From assembly GCA_051873875.1 (NCBI GenBank), contig JBJEFI010000155.1, positions 1 through 26,714 on the forward strand: a DNA stretch of 26,714 nt, written 5' to 3'. The notes beneath the pieces are model-generated. The model worked only from the letters and a program-made list of their open reading frames with translations, searched no databases and was not told where the DNA came from. Each line of letters opens with the position of its first letter. Position 1 is the first letter of the stretch. A program made the position numbers and the translations under genes. Positions 15,801 through 22,595 of this stretch are shown here, piece by piece. Source of the DNA: JBJEFI01 sp051873875 (GTDB lineage Bacteria > Bacillota > Bacilli > Bacillales > Bacillaceae_G).

Positions 15801-16000
15801 ACGTTCCTTTCAATATCACGTAGCAATAGCAAGGGATATTGAAAGGAGTCTCTCAACAGATGTTGGAACCTCAACTACAAAAAGTCTGAACTTGGACTTT
15901 TTTGGATGAGGTGAAACATCCAAAGAGAGACAGCTGGAGGTTGGACATAGAAAAAACATTAGCTGTACTATCAAGAATGATAGTGCTTGATAGTAGTACT
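15801..16000. repeat. structured intergenic repeat, copy A
   Basis: About 200 bases with a chain of hairpins. Hairpin 1 has a perfect 12-bp stem (15806-15817 with 15835-15846) and a loop containing GTAGCAATAGCAAG. A 7-bp stem (GTCTCTC 15848-15854, GAGAGAC 15925-15931) encloses two smaller hairpins: AAAAAGTC/GACTTTTT (15879-15902) and TTTGGATG/CATCCAAA (15901-15924). Hairpin 3 is a perfect 10-bp stem (15966-15975 with 15986-15995). The segment 15892-15948 matches 22438-22494 at about 41 of 57 positions without gaps. The strand of any transcript is unknown. Not recognised as a known RNA or insertion sequence. Confidence 0.6.
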
Positions 16001-16208
16001 CCGACAAATAATATGGCATCTGGAAATTAGATATTAAAAAACGATACCTATATTCATATTTCTAGATAGATTATGTTATATAAAAATAAGTTATCCTAAA
16101 AACGCCAGTGTATTACTGATGATTTTTACACTTTTCCCATTTTTTGTTACTAAAATTGTAAATTAATTACTATAAACATTGTAAAGTCAATTGTTGTCAA
16201 AGATTAAC
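16001..16208. other. intergenic spacer upstream of yusF, downstream of gcvH
   Basis: AT-rich, with no credible gene. A minus-strand TTGACA (16195-16200) could be the -35 of a promoter for copy A and yusF, but no good -10 at 17 bases is visible. Nothing else is supported. Confidence 0.35.
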
Positions 16209-16240
16209 TTTTTTTTTGAACGATTTATATTCCCTTGTTC

Positions 16241-16264
16241 AAAAAAAACTCGGCAATTGCCGAG
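16241..16264 (-). terminator. terminator after gcvH
   Basis: The perfect 16-bp palindrome CTCGGCAATTGCCGAG (16249-16264) is followed on the minus strand by eight T, seven bases after the gcvH stop. The T run can also pair with an A run further on (16210-16221 and 16237-16248 are a 12-bp inverted repeat). Confidence 0.9.
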
Positions 16265-16270
16265 CCACAC

Positions 16271-16654
16271 TTATGCTTCTTTTACTAATTCAGCATATTG
16301 TTCTGCTGTTAATAATTTTTCAAATTCACTTTCATCACTAGGTTCAACGACAATCATCCACGCTTGCTCATAAGGTGATTCATTTACTAATTCTGGTGCA
16401 TCTTCTAATTCTGTATTAATTGCAACAACTTTCCCACTAATAGGTGCATATAATTCAGAAACTGTTTTTACTGATTCAACGCTACCGAATGGTTCGTCCA
16501 TTGTTAATTCCGCACCAACTTCTGGCAATTCAACAAACACGATATCGCCTAATTCTGCTTGTGCAAAATCTGTGATCCCAATGTAACATTTCCCATCTAC
16601 TACTTTTACCCATTCGTGTTCTTCTGAATAACGTAATCCTGCTGAAATATTCAT
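16271..16654 (-). CDS. gcvH: glycine cleavage system protein H
   Basis: A 127-residue lipoyl carrier protein that shuttles the aminomethyl group between P, T and L proteins. In Firmicutes it is also the entry point for lipoate relay to other complexes. The lipoylated lysine is K63 in Gly-Ser-Val-Glu-Ser-Val-Lys-Thr-Val-Ser-Glu. The ATG at 16654 follows TAGGGGGATT. No gcvP or gcvT is nearby, as is common for yusH-type gcvH in Bacillales. It follows the ArsC/Spx-family gene by about 40 bases and likely shares its transcript; a strong terminator follows. Confidence 0.96.
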   Translation of the reverse strand: MNISAGLRYSEEHEWVKVVDGKCYIGITDFAQAELGDIVFVELPEVGAELTMDEPFGSVESVKTVSELYAPISGKVVAINTELEDAPELVNESPYEQAWMIVVEPSDESEFEKLLTAEQYAELVKEA

Positions 16655-16695
16655 GTCTAAATCCCCCTAAAAATTATGTATAATAGCGTATAAAA

Positions 16696-17058
16696 TTACG
16701 CTTGTACCCATGTTTGTTCGAATGTTTTTTCATTAAATCCAACTGTTACACGTTTGCCGTCTGTTAAAATTGGACGCTTAATTAGCATACCATCTGAAGC
16801 TAGCAACTCATAAATTTCTTCATTAGACATGGTACTTACTTTGTCTTTTAATCCTAATTGACGATATTTTTGACCACTTGTATTAAAAAACTTCTTTAAT
16901 TCTAACTCACTTTTTTCATGTAGTGCTTTTATCTCTTCTTTTGAAGGTGGGGCTTCAACAATATGAATTGCTTTATAAGCAAGTTCATTTGCCTCCAACC
17001 ATTTTTTTGCCTTTTGACACGTTCCACACTTTGGATACCAATACATTGTAATCGACAT
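16696..17058 (-). CDS. yusI: ArsC/Spx family thiol protein (YusI type)
   Basis: A 120-residue thioredoxin-fold protein of the ArsC/Spx/YffB superfamily. A Cys-Gly-Thr-Cys motif (C11, C14) follows Tyr-Trp-Tyr-Pro-Lys. The Lys-Lys-Phe-Phe-Asn-Thr-Ser-Gly segment and the Lys-Arg-Pro-Ile-Leu near the end are typical of the YusI subgroup. It lacks clear evidence for RNA polymerase binding as in Spx, and arsenate reduction is not implied by the family name alone. The frame is open to a GTG at 17070, but GAGGTGA overlaps that codon and is well placed for the ATG at 17058. It is next to gcvH, as yusI-yusH are in B. subtilis. Confidence 0.88.
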   Translation of the reverse strand: MSITMYWYPKCGTCQKAKKWLEANELAYKAIHIVEAPPSKEEIKALHEKSELELKKFFNTSGQKYRQLGLKDKVSTMSNEEIYELLASDGMLIKRPILTDGKRVTVGFNEKTFEQTWVQA

Positions 17059-17079
17059 TTTTTGCTTCACCTCACCAAT

Positions 17080-17088
17080 ATTTTACCA
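17080..17088 (-). promoter_or_regulatory. extended -10 promoter for yusI-gcvH
   Basis: The minus strand reads TGGTAAAAT (TG-N-TAAAAT), 21 bases upstream of the yusI start and just past the MFS terminator. No clear -35 was found. Confidence 0.4.
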
Positions 17089-17092
17089 TAAA

Positions 17093-17126
17093 ACAAAAAT
17101 ATCAGGCACTGTTTTCTACCTGATAT
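17093..17126 (-). terminator. terminator after MFS gene
   Basis: An 8-bp inverted repeat (ATATCAGG 17099-17106, CCTGATAT 17119-17126) with a 12-nt loop is followed on the minus strand by TTTTTGTTTT, seven bases beyond the MFS stop. Confidence 0.75.
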
Positions 17127-17132
17127 CCCCAT

Positions 17133-18407
17133 TTATATTTCTAATTTTTCAGTTAAATCAAGTTGGATAATGTTGTTTTTAAAATAATAAATAGCTAATG
17201 CAATTTGAACTACACCAATTATTACTAAAATATACAATGGCGAAACGTATGAAACGATAGCACCAAAGATAATAAATCCTAATGGAGTGATAGCACTAGC
17301 ACCTGTTTCCAAAAATCCCATTACACGACCACGATATTCATCAGGTGTTTCTTTTTGTAAAATGACAAAAATAGGAATATTAACAACCATCATCATACAC
17401 CCTAATCCAAAACAAATGGCTGCCAAATAGCTAAATGTAATCATTTCGTTCACTGAGCCAAACAGATCTCCTGCCGCAAAACCAACCATTGCCATACATA
17501 CGCCCATCATCGTCAAGCCAATAAATACAAATTTATTTTTATTTTGAATTTCCTTCCGACTAGACATAATTATCGCTGCTATAAATGTCCCACAGGCAAT
17601 TGCCCCTTCAATAAAGCCGAATTTGTCCGAACTAATTTCTCGGATTGTAACAGAAATATATGGAAGATAAACGGCAAATGCTGCAAAGAAAAAGTTAAGA
17701 ATAAAGGCAAATAAAATAAGTGGTCCTAAAAAACGATGGTTTTTCACATATACAAAGCCATCCTTTAAGCTATCAAGCACAGGCATTTTTTCTTCACTAC
17801 CATCTTTTTTCTCTTCTAAGTATAAATCATAGCGAATAACCAAAGCGGTACATGCGGAAATGAAAAACGTACAAGCATTTATTATCATAAAGGTTGGCAA
17901 GGATACAAAGGCAAATAAAAATCCCCCAATAACAGGCCCAAGCATTCCAGATAAAGATACAATCGATTGATTAATGCTGCTTGCTTTTTGAATTTGATCT
18001 TTAGCAACCATATTAGGAATGGCAGACGTGATGGCTGTTCCATAAAATGTACTAACAGTATTTAATAAAATAGAAGCAACATAAAGTACAATTAATTCAT
18101 TTGAAATGTTAGTAAAGACAAGGAACAGTCCAGCAGCAATAAATGCACTAATAAAGTCAGCACTTACTATTACTCGCTTGCGATCATAACGGTCACTTAT
18201 TACACCAGATATAGGTCCTAATAACACCCTCGGCAATGTGCTACACAATAAAGATATGGAAAAATTCATTGCTGAACCTGTTACTTTTAAAATATATAAA
18301 CTTATTGCAAATGCATACACAGATGAACCAAGTGTAGCCATTAACTTTCCAATCACAAATAGTACAAGATTTCTTGTAGCGATTTGTTGTTTTTTCACCT
18401 CATCCAT
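17133..18407 (-). CDS. MFS transporter, probable drug/metabolite exporter
   Basis: A 424-residue polytopic protein with about 12 hydrophobic segments. The MFS motif A variant Gly-Val-Ile-Ser-Asp-Arg-Tyr-Asp-Arg-Lys-Arg lies at residues 68-78, between segments 2 and 3, and a Gly-Arg-Val-Met-Gly lies before segment 10. The composition resembles the MFS_3/EntS-like exporters often called macrolide or multidrug efflux proteins; the substrate cannot be read from sequence. The ATG has GAGGGGACC upstream. It is the last gene of an apparent operon after a DUF2089 protein and two small paralogues, with gaps of only 13-18 bases, so those proteins may control or sense what it exports. Confidence 0.88.
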   Translation of the reverse strand: MDEVKKQQIATRNLVLFVIGKLMATLGSSVYAFAISLYILKVTGSAMNFSISLLCSTLPRVLLGPISGVISDRYDRKRVIVSADFISAFIAAGLFLVFTNISNELIVLYVASILLNTVSTFYGTAITSAIPNMVAKDQIQKASSINQSIVSLSGMLGPVIGGFLFAFVSLPTFMIINACTFFISACTALVIRYDLYLEEKKDGSEEKMPVLDSLKDGFVYVKNHRFLGPLILFAFILNFFFAAFAVYLPYISVTIREISSDKFGFIEGAIACGTFIAAIIMSSRKEIQNKNKFVFIGLTMMGVCMAMVGFAAGDLFGSVNEMITFSYLAAICFGLGCMMMVVNIPIFVILQKETPDEYRGRVMGFLETGASAITPLGFIIFGAIVSYVSPLYILVIIGVVQIALAIYYFKNNIIQLDLTEKLEI

Positions 18408-18425
18408 GAAGGTCCCCTCTACTTC

Positions 18426-18680
18426 CTATAAAATGATTTGAATGTGAACATCATCCCCACTTTTCACATCCACTAATACTAAACCTTTATATTCCTTTAT
18501 TTCTTTCTTCAACGTTCGGAAAAGACGATGATAATTAATTTGAGATAGTATCGTAATTACTTCATTATTCTCTTTTCTTTTTGCCTGTTTTAAACCCGCT
18601 TTTATCATAAAAGGTGCAAGTGAAAGTGGCACTGGAATATGCCACTTTTTACCCCCTTCTATTTGTAGTCGCACCCGCAT
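18426..18680 (-). CDS. small hypothetical protein, paralogue of the preceding gene's C-terminal half
   Basis: An 84-residue soluble protein. It aligns along its length with the C-terminal part of the 129-residue protein encoded just upstream. Both start with an Arg-Val-(Arg/Gln) strand, continue with Val-Pro-Leu then Met-Ile in a helix, and end with a Val-Asp-(Val/Ile)-Lys segment followed by an Ile-rich strand. It lacks the N-terminal helical part of that protein. The start at 18680 has a purine-rich GGGGGG upstream. Function is unknown; the position between its paralogue and the MFS gene suggests a shared role. Confidence 0.75.
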   Translation of the reverse strand: MRVRLQIEGGKKWHIPVPLSLAPFMIKAGLKQAKRKENNEVITILSQINYHRLFRTLKKEIKEYKGLVLVDVKSGDDVHIQIIL

Positions 18681-18694
18681 CTTTTTATTCCCCC

Positions 18695-19084
18695 CTATTC
18701 GATTGTAATTTTTACAATTTCCCCATCTGCTGCTTTAATATCAACAAGAGGACCATCTACTTCATTTTCCAACGCGTGTAAAATAAGGTTAAAGTCGATA
18801 TTCTCTAATACTTCCGGATCAATATTTGATTTACTTAATAAACTAGGTAAGAAATCTTTCGTTGCACCAATCATTACTTTAATTAGCTTTAACGGTACAT
18901 TTACATTTACTTCATCTTCTCCACTTAACACTTGAACACGTAATTTTTTATTAAAATATTCTTCCGTACGCTCTTGTTTTACTTTTTCTTCCTGATTCAT
19001 TAATGTAATTAATTCTGCGCCTTTCTCAGCATCAATTTTTCCTTCTTGCATCATTGTTAATACTTTTGCAATTTCTTCTTTCAT
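18695..19084 (-). CDS. SHOCT-like/YvlB-type small protein
   Basis: A 129-residue soluble protein. Residues 1-30 form a short helical module (Val-Leu-Thr-Met-Met-Gln-Glu-Gly-Lys-Ile-Asp-Ala-Glu-Lys-Gly) of the SHOCT-like kind seen at the N-terminus of YvlB-type proteins. Residues 48-129 form an alpha-beta domain that is duplicated in the next gene. It lies 13 bases after the DUF2089 gene. DUF2089 proteins are commonly found with such partners, and both carry an Ile-(Asp/Ser)-x-(Glu/Asp) module at one terminus that may mediate binding. The function is not known. Confidence 0.78.
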   Translation of the reverse strand: MKEEIAKVLTMMQEGKIDAEKGAELITLMNQEEKVKQERTEEYFNKKLRVQVLSGEDEVNVNVPLKLIKVMIGATKDFLPSLLSKSNIDPEVLENIDFNLILHALENEVDGPLVDIKAADGEIVKITIE

Positions 19085-19097
19085 AGTAGCTTTCCCC

Positions 19098-19457
19098 TCA
19101 CTTTTTCATTTTTCGTAATGCATCATCAATGGATATTTCCCCTTTTTCCAATTGCTCAACAATACTCTTTGATTCATTTTCTTGCTTCGCAATTGGGCCA
19201 CCTATTGCACGAACAACGTCGTCTAACTTGCCTCGAACGGTTGGATAAGATACATTTAATTCTTTTTCTACCTCTTTAATATTTCCACGACATTTTAAGA
19301 ACACTTCAATAAAATCTAACTGTTCTTTCTTTAAAGAAGCTAACTTTGACAATTTAAACTCATTTTCGATTGTTGTTTGACACTTTTTGCATTTTAAACG
19401 GGTAATGGTTAAATCATTGCTACAAACAGGGCAGTGTGTTAATACTTCGTATGCCAT
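19098..19457 (-). CDS. DUF2089 family zinc-ribbon/HTH protein, probable regulator
   Basis: A 119-residue protein. The N-terminus is a zinc ribbon with C9, C12 (Cys-Pro-Val-Cys) and C23, C26 (Cys-Lys-Lys-Cys). The middle (about residues 45-80) reads like a sigma-4/HTH segment with Glu-Val-Glu-Lys-Glu-Leu-Asn-Val-Ser-Tyr-Pro-Thr-Val-Arg. The C-terminus (about 100-119) is a short SHOCT-like helix pair resembling the N-terminus of the next gene product. The family is DUF2089, presumed DNA-binding. It is first in the operon that ends in an MFS exporter, so it may regulate its own operon. The start has AAAGGGG upstream, and the minus-strand promoter has a perfect -10. Confidence 0.85.
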   Translation of the reverse strand: MAYEVLTHCPVCSNDLTITRLKCKKCQTTIENEFKLSKLASLKKEQLDFIEVFLKCRGNIKEVEKELNVSYPTVRGKLDDVVRAIGGPIAKQENESKSIVEQLEKGEISIDDALRKMKK

Positions 19458-19489
19458 TTTTAACCCCTTTCTTTAATTTATTTAATTTT

Positions 19490-19495
19490 ATTATA
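19490..19495 (-). promoter_or_regulatory. -10 element of DUF2089-MFS operon
   Basis: The minus strand has TATAAT 32 bases upstream of the DUF2089 start, in a very AT-rich leader. The -35 is poor (no TTGACA-like hexamer at 16-18 bases), which would suit an activator-dependent promoter. Confidence 0.45.
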
Positions 19496-19590
19496 CATAA
19501 AACTAAATATTTTTAAAACAAAAATTAATAATGTTAATGACCTATTTTTCGACACTAAAAATATACGTTTTAGATATTCTTTCAATAACT

Positions 19591-19625
19591 AAAAAAGGAT
19601 TAGCCATCAAGACTAATCCTTTTTT
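19591..19625. terminator. bidirectional terminator after the 367-residue protein gene
   Basis: AAAAAAGGATTAG and CTAATCCTTTTTT form a 13-bp stem around a 9-nt loop, giving a T run on either strand. It begins two bases past the stop of the minus-strand gene. Confidence 0.88.
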
Positions 19626-19626
19626 C

Positions 19627-20730
19627 TTAATTCATTTGATAATCCATACTTACACCACGATTTTTCATCGTTGGTAATGCACCTTCATAAGCAATCGTTC
19701 CACTTTTTAAATTATAAGCAACGATAATTGAATCAGATTCCATATGCACTCCAAATCCATTATCACTATAATTATAGTACGTTACATATAAACGATTGTT
19801 TTTCACATGCATCTTATTAATACTTAAGTTACTTGTTTCTTTCGTAAATGCTGGTTTAAATACTTTCTTTTCATCAAAAGAAGGGGTATTTATATCAACA
19901 CCATAGACGGTGCCATTCATACTAGAAGCGATATATATAGTGTCACCAGCTAAATAGGCTGTAGATACGTACTCTACTTTGTCCTTTAAATTTGTAATAT
20001 CTTTTTCAATCACTTGTTTTTTAGCTACATCCATTTTTACTAATTTTAACTCTTTTTCATTTGACACAAGCGTGTACATATACGTGCCATCACTTACAAC
20101 AGGTGCATCACCTTTTGCTATTTCTACTTGTTTTGATAATGTCAGTTTATCTTGATCAACAAGGTATACACCTAATTTTCGTTCAGATGTCCCATAGTTA
20201 TCTGTTGTTATCACATAGTAAAGTTTCCCTTTTATCTCGATAAGCTTCTCTTCCATAATATAGCCATTTAAGGATACTTCATTTAACATGATTTTCTGTT
20301 TCGATACATCACCTGTTTTTTTATCTTTTTTTATTAATTCAACAAATGGTGTGTTATCCGAGTAAGGAAAATCAGGATTAAAAGCGACTGTCATCATTTG
20401 CTTTTCATCTTCATAAAATGCTGGATCATATTTACCACGAAATAATTCTTTATTGTCTAATACTTTTTCATCTGCTCTATACTTTTCATCATACTTTGTT
20501 TCTTTAAAATTAGCTGCATTATTAAGCAATGTTACTTTCTCATATTTGTTTTGCCCTACTTTAATAATGTTTTCGAACGAAACACCTTCTAATGCACTTC
20601 TATCCCCACTATAATCAACAAATTCCATCTTTTTATTTACAACAACTTTATCGCCACTATATAGCATTGTTAATGTTCCAATTGTTGCAACTGCCACGAC
20701 GGAAAAGATACCAATTCGTTTTAATTTCAT
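19627..20730 (-). CDS. membrane-anchored extracellular protein, unknown family (possible beta-propeller)
   Basis: A 367-residue protein with one N-terminal hydrophobic segment (about residues 5-24, no lipobox), so it is probably anchored with the rest outside. The C-terminal two-thirds contain repeated short units in which a hydrophobic strand is followed by Lys/Asp-rich turns. Examples are Lys-Leu-Tyr-Tyr-Val-Ile-Thr-Thr-Asp, Thr-Tyr-Met-Tyr-Thr-Leu-Val, Asp-Thr-Ile-Tyr-Ile-Ala-Ser and Arg-Leu-Tyr-Val-Thr-Tyr. This spacing suggests a WD40/PQQ-like beta-propeller. I do not recognise the family. It starts 10 bases after an ABC permease gene and closes that operon, so it may be a sensor or accessory subunit of the transporter. 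The start has AGAGGTGG upstream. Confidence 0.7.
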   Translation of the reverse strand: MKLKRIGIFSVVAVATIGTLTMLYSGDKVVVNKKMEFVDYSGDRSALEGVSFENIIKVGQNKYEKVTLLNNAANFKETKYDEKYRADEKVLDNKELFRGKYDPAFYEDEKQMMTVAFNPDFPYSDNTPFVELIKKDKKTGDVSKQKIMLNEVSLNGYIMEEKLIEIKGKLYYVITTDNYGTSERKLGVYLVDQDKLTLSKQVEIAKGDAPVVSDGTYMYTLVSNEKELKLVKMDVAKKQVIEKDITNLKDKVEYVSTAYLAGDTIYIASSMNGTVYGVDINTPSFDEKKVFKPAFTKETSNLSINKMHVKNNRLYVTYYNYSDNGFGVHMESDSIIVAYNLKSGTIAYEGALPTMKNRGVSMDYQMN

Positions 20731-20740
20731 AATGCCACCT

Positions 20741-21553
20741 CTATATCGATACTTTCTTCTTTAATAAATAAACAACTTGAACCATACTTAGCACCAAAAC
20801 AATTGCCACAAATGTCCAATCAACCATTACTCGTTCTGACGTATAAAGGAACCATGTTTTGGTGTAAATGAATACGGCTACTGTTAACGCACCATACACA
20901 GCGCCAGCTACCATTCCCCATATACGTTTTGAGCGGTCCATTAACACAAACACCGATAAAATACTAAACATCATGACAAGAAAAGCCATTTTATAAAAAA
21001 ACTCATATAAACTTACTGGAAAAGCAATAGATAACAATTCCGACATTGTCAGTGCATTTTTCATTAAATTTTCGGCTACTGCACCTTCTGGCAAGAAACC
21101 TTTCATTAATAACGTACCAATATATAAATTGATAATGACAACTGCATAATAAGCGATAAACGAAAGAACAAATACTGTTAACTTTGATGTAAAAATACGT
21201 AAGCGACTTCCTTTAAGTGCTAATAACGTATAAATTCGTTTTGATGTCCCAATCCATTCCTTATACCATAAGAAAAAACCAAATCCAATAATTGCAAAAG
21301 CCATCAGTAAAAATGCAAAAAATATTCCCATTGAACCGTCTACTATTTGTGCCAACGATATTTTAGGAGCAGTTTTTAAAAATGCTTCCATCGTCATTTC
21401 TTGTTGCATTGCTTGTTGTGCTAAAGAATCATTTACATTGCCCATTGCTTTGTAAAAGAATCCGGCACAAGCAAGCGTCCCAACTCCAAAGATTGCAAGT
21501 AAAAAGGGAATCACCTTTCTTAATTCAATTTCTACTAAGGTTAAAAATTTCAT
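20741..21553 (-). CDS. ABC transporter permease
   Basis: A 270-residue membrane protein with about six hydrophobic segments and an extracytoplasmic stretch between segments 1 and 2 rich in Gln, Met and Glu. No specific family motif beyond ABC-2-like topology was seen. The frame also offers a GTG at 21562, but the AGGTG that includes it is the ribosome binding site for the ATG at 21553, which comes one base after the ATPase stop. It pairs with the ATPase upstream to form an exporter of unknown substrate. It is followed after 10 bases by the anchored extracellular protein. Confidence 0.82.
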   Translation of the reverse strand: MKFLTLVEIELRKVIPFLLAIFGVGTLACAGFFYKAMGNVNDSLAQQAMQQEMTMEAFLKTAPKISLAQIVDGSMGIFFAFLLMAFAIIGFGFFLWYKEWIGTSKRIYTLLALKGSRLRIFTSKLTVFVLSFIAYYAVVIINLYIGTLLMKGFLPEGAVAENLMKNALTMSELLSIAFPVSLYEFFYKMAFLVMMFSILSVFVLMDRSKRIWGMVAGAVYGALTVAVFIYTKTWFLYTSERVMVDWTFVAIVLVLSMVQVVYLLKKKVSI

Positions 21554-21554
21554 C

Positions 21555-22247
21555 TTACGCACCTCGATATATCTTTCTCATTTTTTCAACGACAGTTAAT
21601 CCTTCACGCTCAGCTTCTTCTTTCGTAAATTTAGAAATAACTCGTCCTTCTTCTAATAAAATAATGTCATCTGCAATACTTTGTACCTCATCAATTTCAT
21701 GTGTTGTTAAAATCACTGTTTGATTTGGCTCTAAAAAGTCTGATTTTAACGCTGCAATAAACTCTTCTCGGGCAAAAATATCGATTCCACTAAAAGGTTC
21801 ATCCATTAAGATATAAGGAGTATTTTGACACAAGCCGATAATAATGTTAAAGCGAGCTAAATTCCCTTTTGATAATTCCTTTAGCTTTTTTTCTCGTGGT
21901 AGCTTGAAAAAAGTAATCATGCGCTCTGCCTTCTGCCAATCAAAGTTGTCATAAAACACTTCTGCAAAATGTAAGTTTTCATCAACTGTCATTCCTACAT
22001 CATGAGTCGGAATATCCGCAATATAAGCCAACTTCTCAATCGTACGCTCACATACCTTTTCCCCATCAACAGTAATGCTACCTTTTGAAATTGGAATTAA
22101 CCTCATAATCGCCTTCATCGTCGTACTTTTTCCAACTCCATTTAACCCAAGTAAACATGTAATTTTCCCTGTTTCAAATGTGGCACTAACATCATCTAAT
22201 ACAACTTTTTTCCCATACTTTTTCGTTACATTTTTCAACTCAATCAT
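21555..22247 (-). CDS. ABC transporter ATP-binding protein
   Basis: A 230-residue ABC ATPase when started at the ATG 22247, which has AGGAGG six bases upstream; a 15-codon longer frame is rejected. Walker A is Gly-Leu-Asn-Gly-Val-Gly-Lys-Ser-Thr and Walker B is Tyr-Ile-Leu-Met-Asp-Glu-Pro-Phe-Ser-Gly-Ile-Asp. The signature is Leu-Ser-Lys-Gly-Asn instead of LSGGQ, a variant common in YtrB/YhcH-type exporters. The switch histidine is present (Thr-Thr-His-Glu). It is first in a three-gene operon with the permease and extracellular protein. Confidence 0.92.
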   Translation of the reverse strand: MIELKNVTKKYGKKVVLDDVSATFETGKITCLLGLNGVGKSTTMKAIMRLIPISKGSITVDGEKVCERTIEKLAYIADIPTHDVGMTVDENLHFAEVFYDNFDWQKAERMITFFKLPREKKLKELSKGNLARFNIIIGLCQNTPYILMDEPFSGIDIFAREEFIAALKSDFLEPNQTVILTTHEIDEVQSIADDIILLEEGRVISKFTKEEAEREGLTVVEKMRKIYRGA

Positions 22248-22278
22248 ATGAATCCTCCTAGTTCTTCTTGTTACATCT

Positions 22279-22333
22279 ATCATAAAAAACAAATCTTAAA
22301 GAACAGCTAGGATAAATCTTAAGAATTTCTTAA
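22279..22333 (-). promoter_or_regulatory. promoter region with 7-1-7 palindrome upstream of ABC operon
   Basis: A minus-strand -10-like TATGAT (22279-22284) lies upstream of the ATPase gene. About 35 bases above it is TTAAGAATTTCTTAA (22319-22333), a perfect 7-1-7 inverted repeat. It could be a regulator site or part of a leader hairpin. No TTGACA-like -35 is evident. Confidence 0.35.
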
Positions 22334-22342
22334 TAATACCGA

Positions 22343-22554
22343 AAAACTGGAAGCGGTTTTTTTCATTTCGCAGCAAAGCAAGAAATAAAAAAAGCACTCC
22401 GAAAAAAATTTCACACCAGCACGGAAAAGTCCCGTCTTTGGACTTTTTGGGATGGGGAGAAATTTCTCGAGGAGGGCAGCTGCAAGTTAAACATCTCCTT
22501 AAAATTGAAAGCGGTCTTTTGTATTTTGAAGCAAAACAAGAAATACAAAAAAGA
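22343..22554. repeat. structured intergenic repeat, copy B
   Basis: Two imperfect direct repeats of about 50 bases (22343-22394 and 22501-22553) share AAGCGGT, then a T run, then AGCAAA(G/A)CAAGAAATA. They flank a core at 22400-22495. Each direct repeat is itself a hairpin; in the second, TTTTGTATTT pairs perfectly with AAATACAAAA around a loop holding GAAGCAAAACAAG. The core has AAAAGTC/GACTTTT (22425-22447) and the palindrome GAGAAATTTCTC (22457-22468). Positions 22438-22494 match copy A at 15892-15948 in about 41 of 57 positions, and the hairpin loops resemble the hairpin-1 loop of copy A. Confidence 0.6.
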
Positions 22555-22580
22555 TGAGTGACTATACGCCACTCATCTTT
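22551..22580 (-). terminator. terminator after the second ABC-2 permease
   Basis: AAGATGAGTG (22551-22560) pairs with CACTCATCTT (22570-22579), followed on the minus strand by TTTTTTGT. It lies about 16 bases past the permease stop and its T run is part of copy B's second direct repeat. Confidence 0.82.
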
Positions 22581-22595
22581 CTATTCTATTTAATT

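Noticed and set aside
15680..15874. Minus-strand 64-codon frame overlapping the yusF start
   Set aside because: It overlaps the well-supported Toprim gene in another frame and part of copy A, with no family resemblance.
15816..16019. Minus-strand open frame of 67 codons over the structured repeat
   Set aside because: It coincides with the hairpins of copy A, has no good ribosome binding site, and copy B carries no matching frame, so it looks like chance.
22248..22292. 15-codon N-terminal extension of the first ABC ATPase
   Set aside because: AGGAGG precedes the ATG at 22247 and the extension has no similarity to ABC ATPases, which begin Met-Ile-Glu-Leu here.
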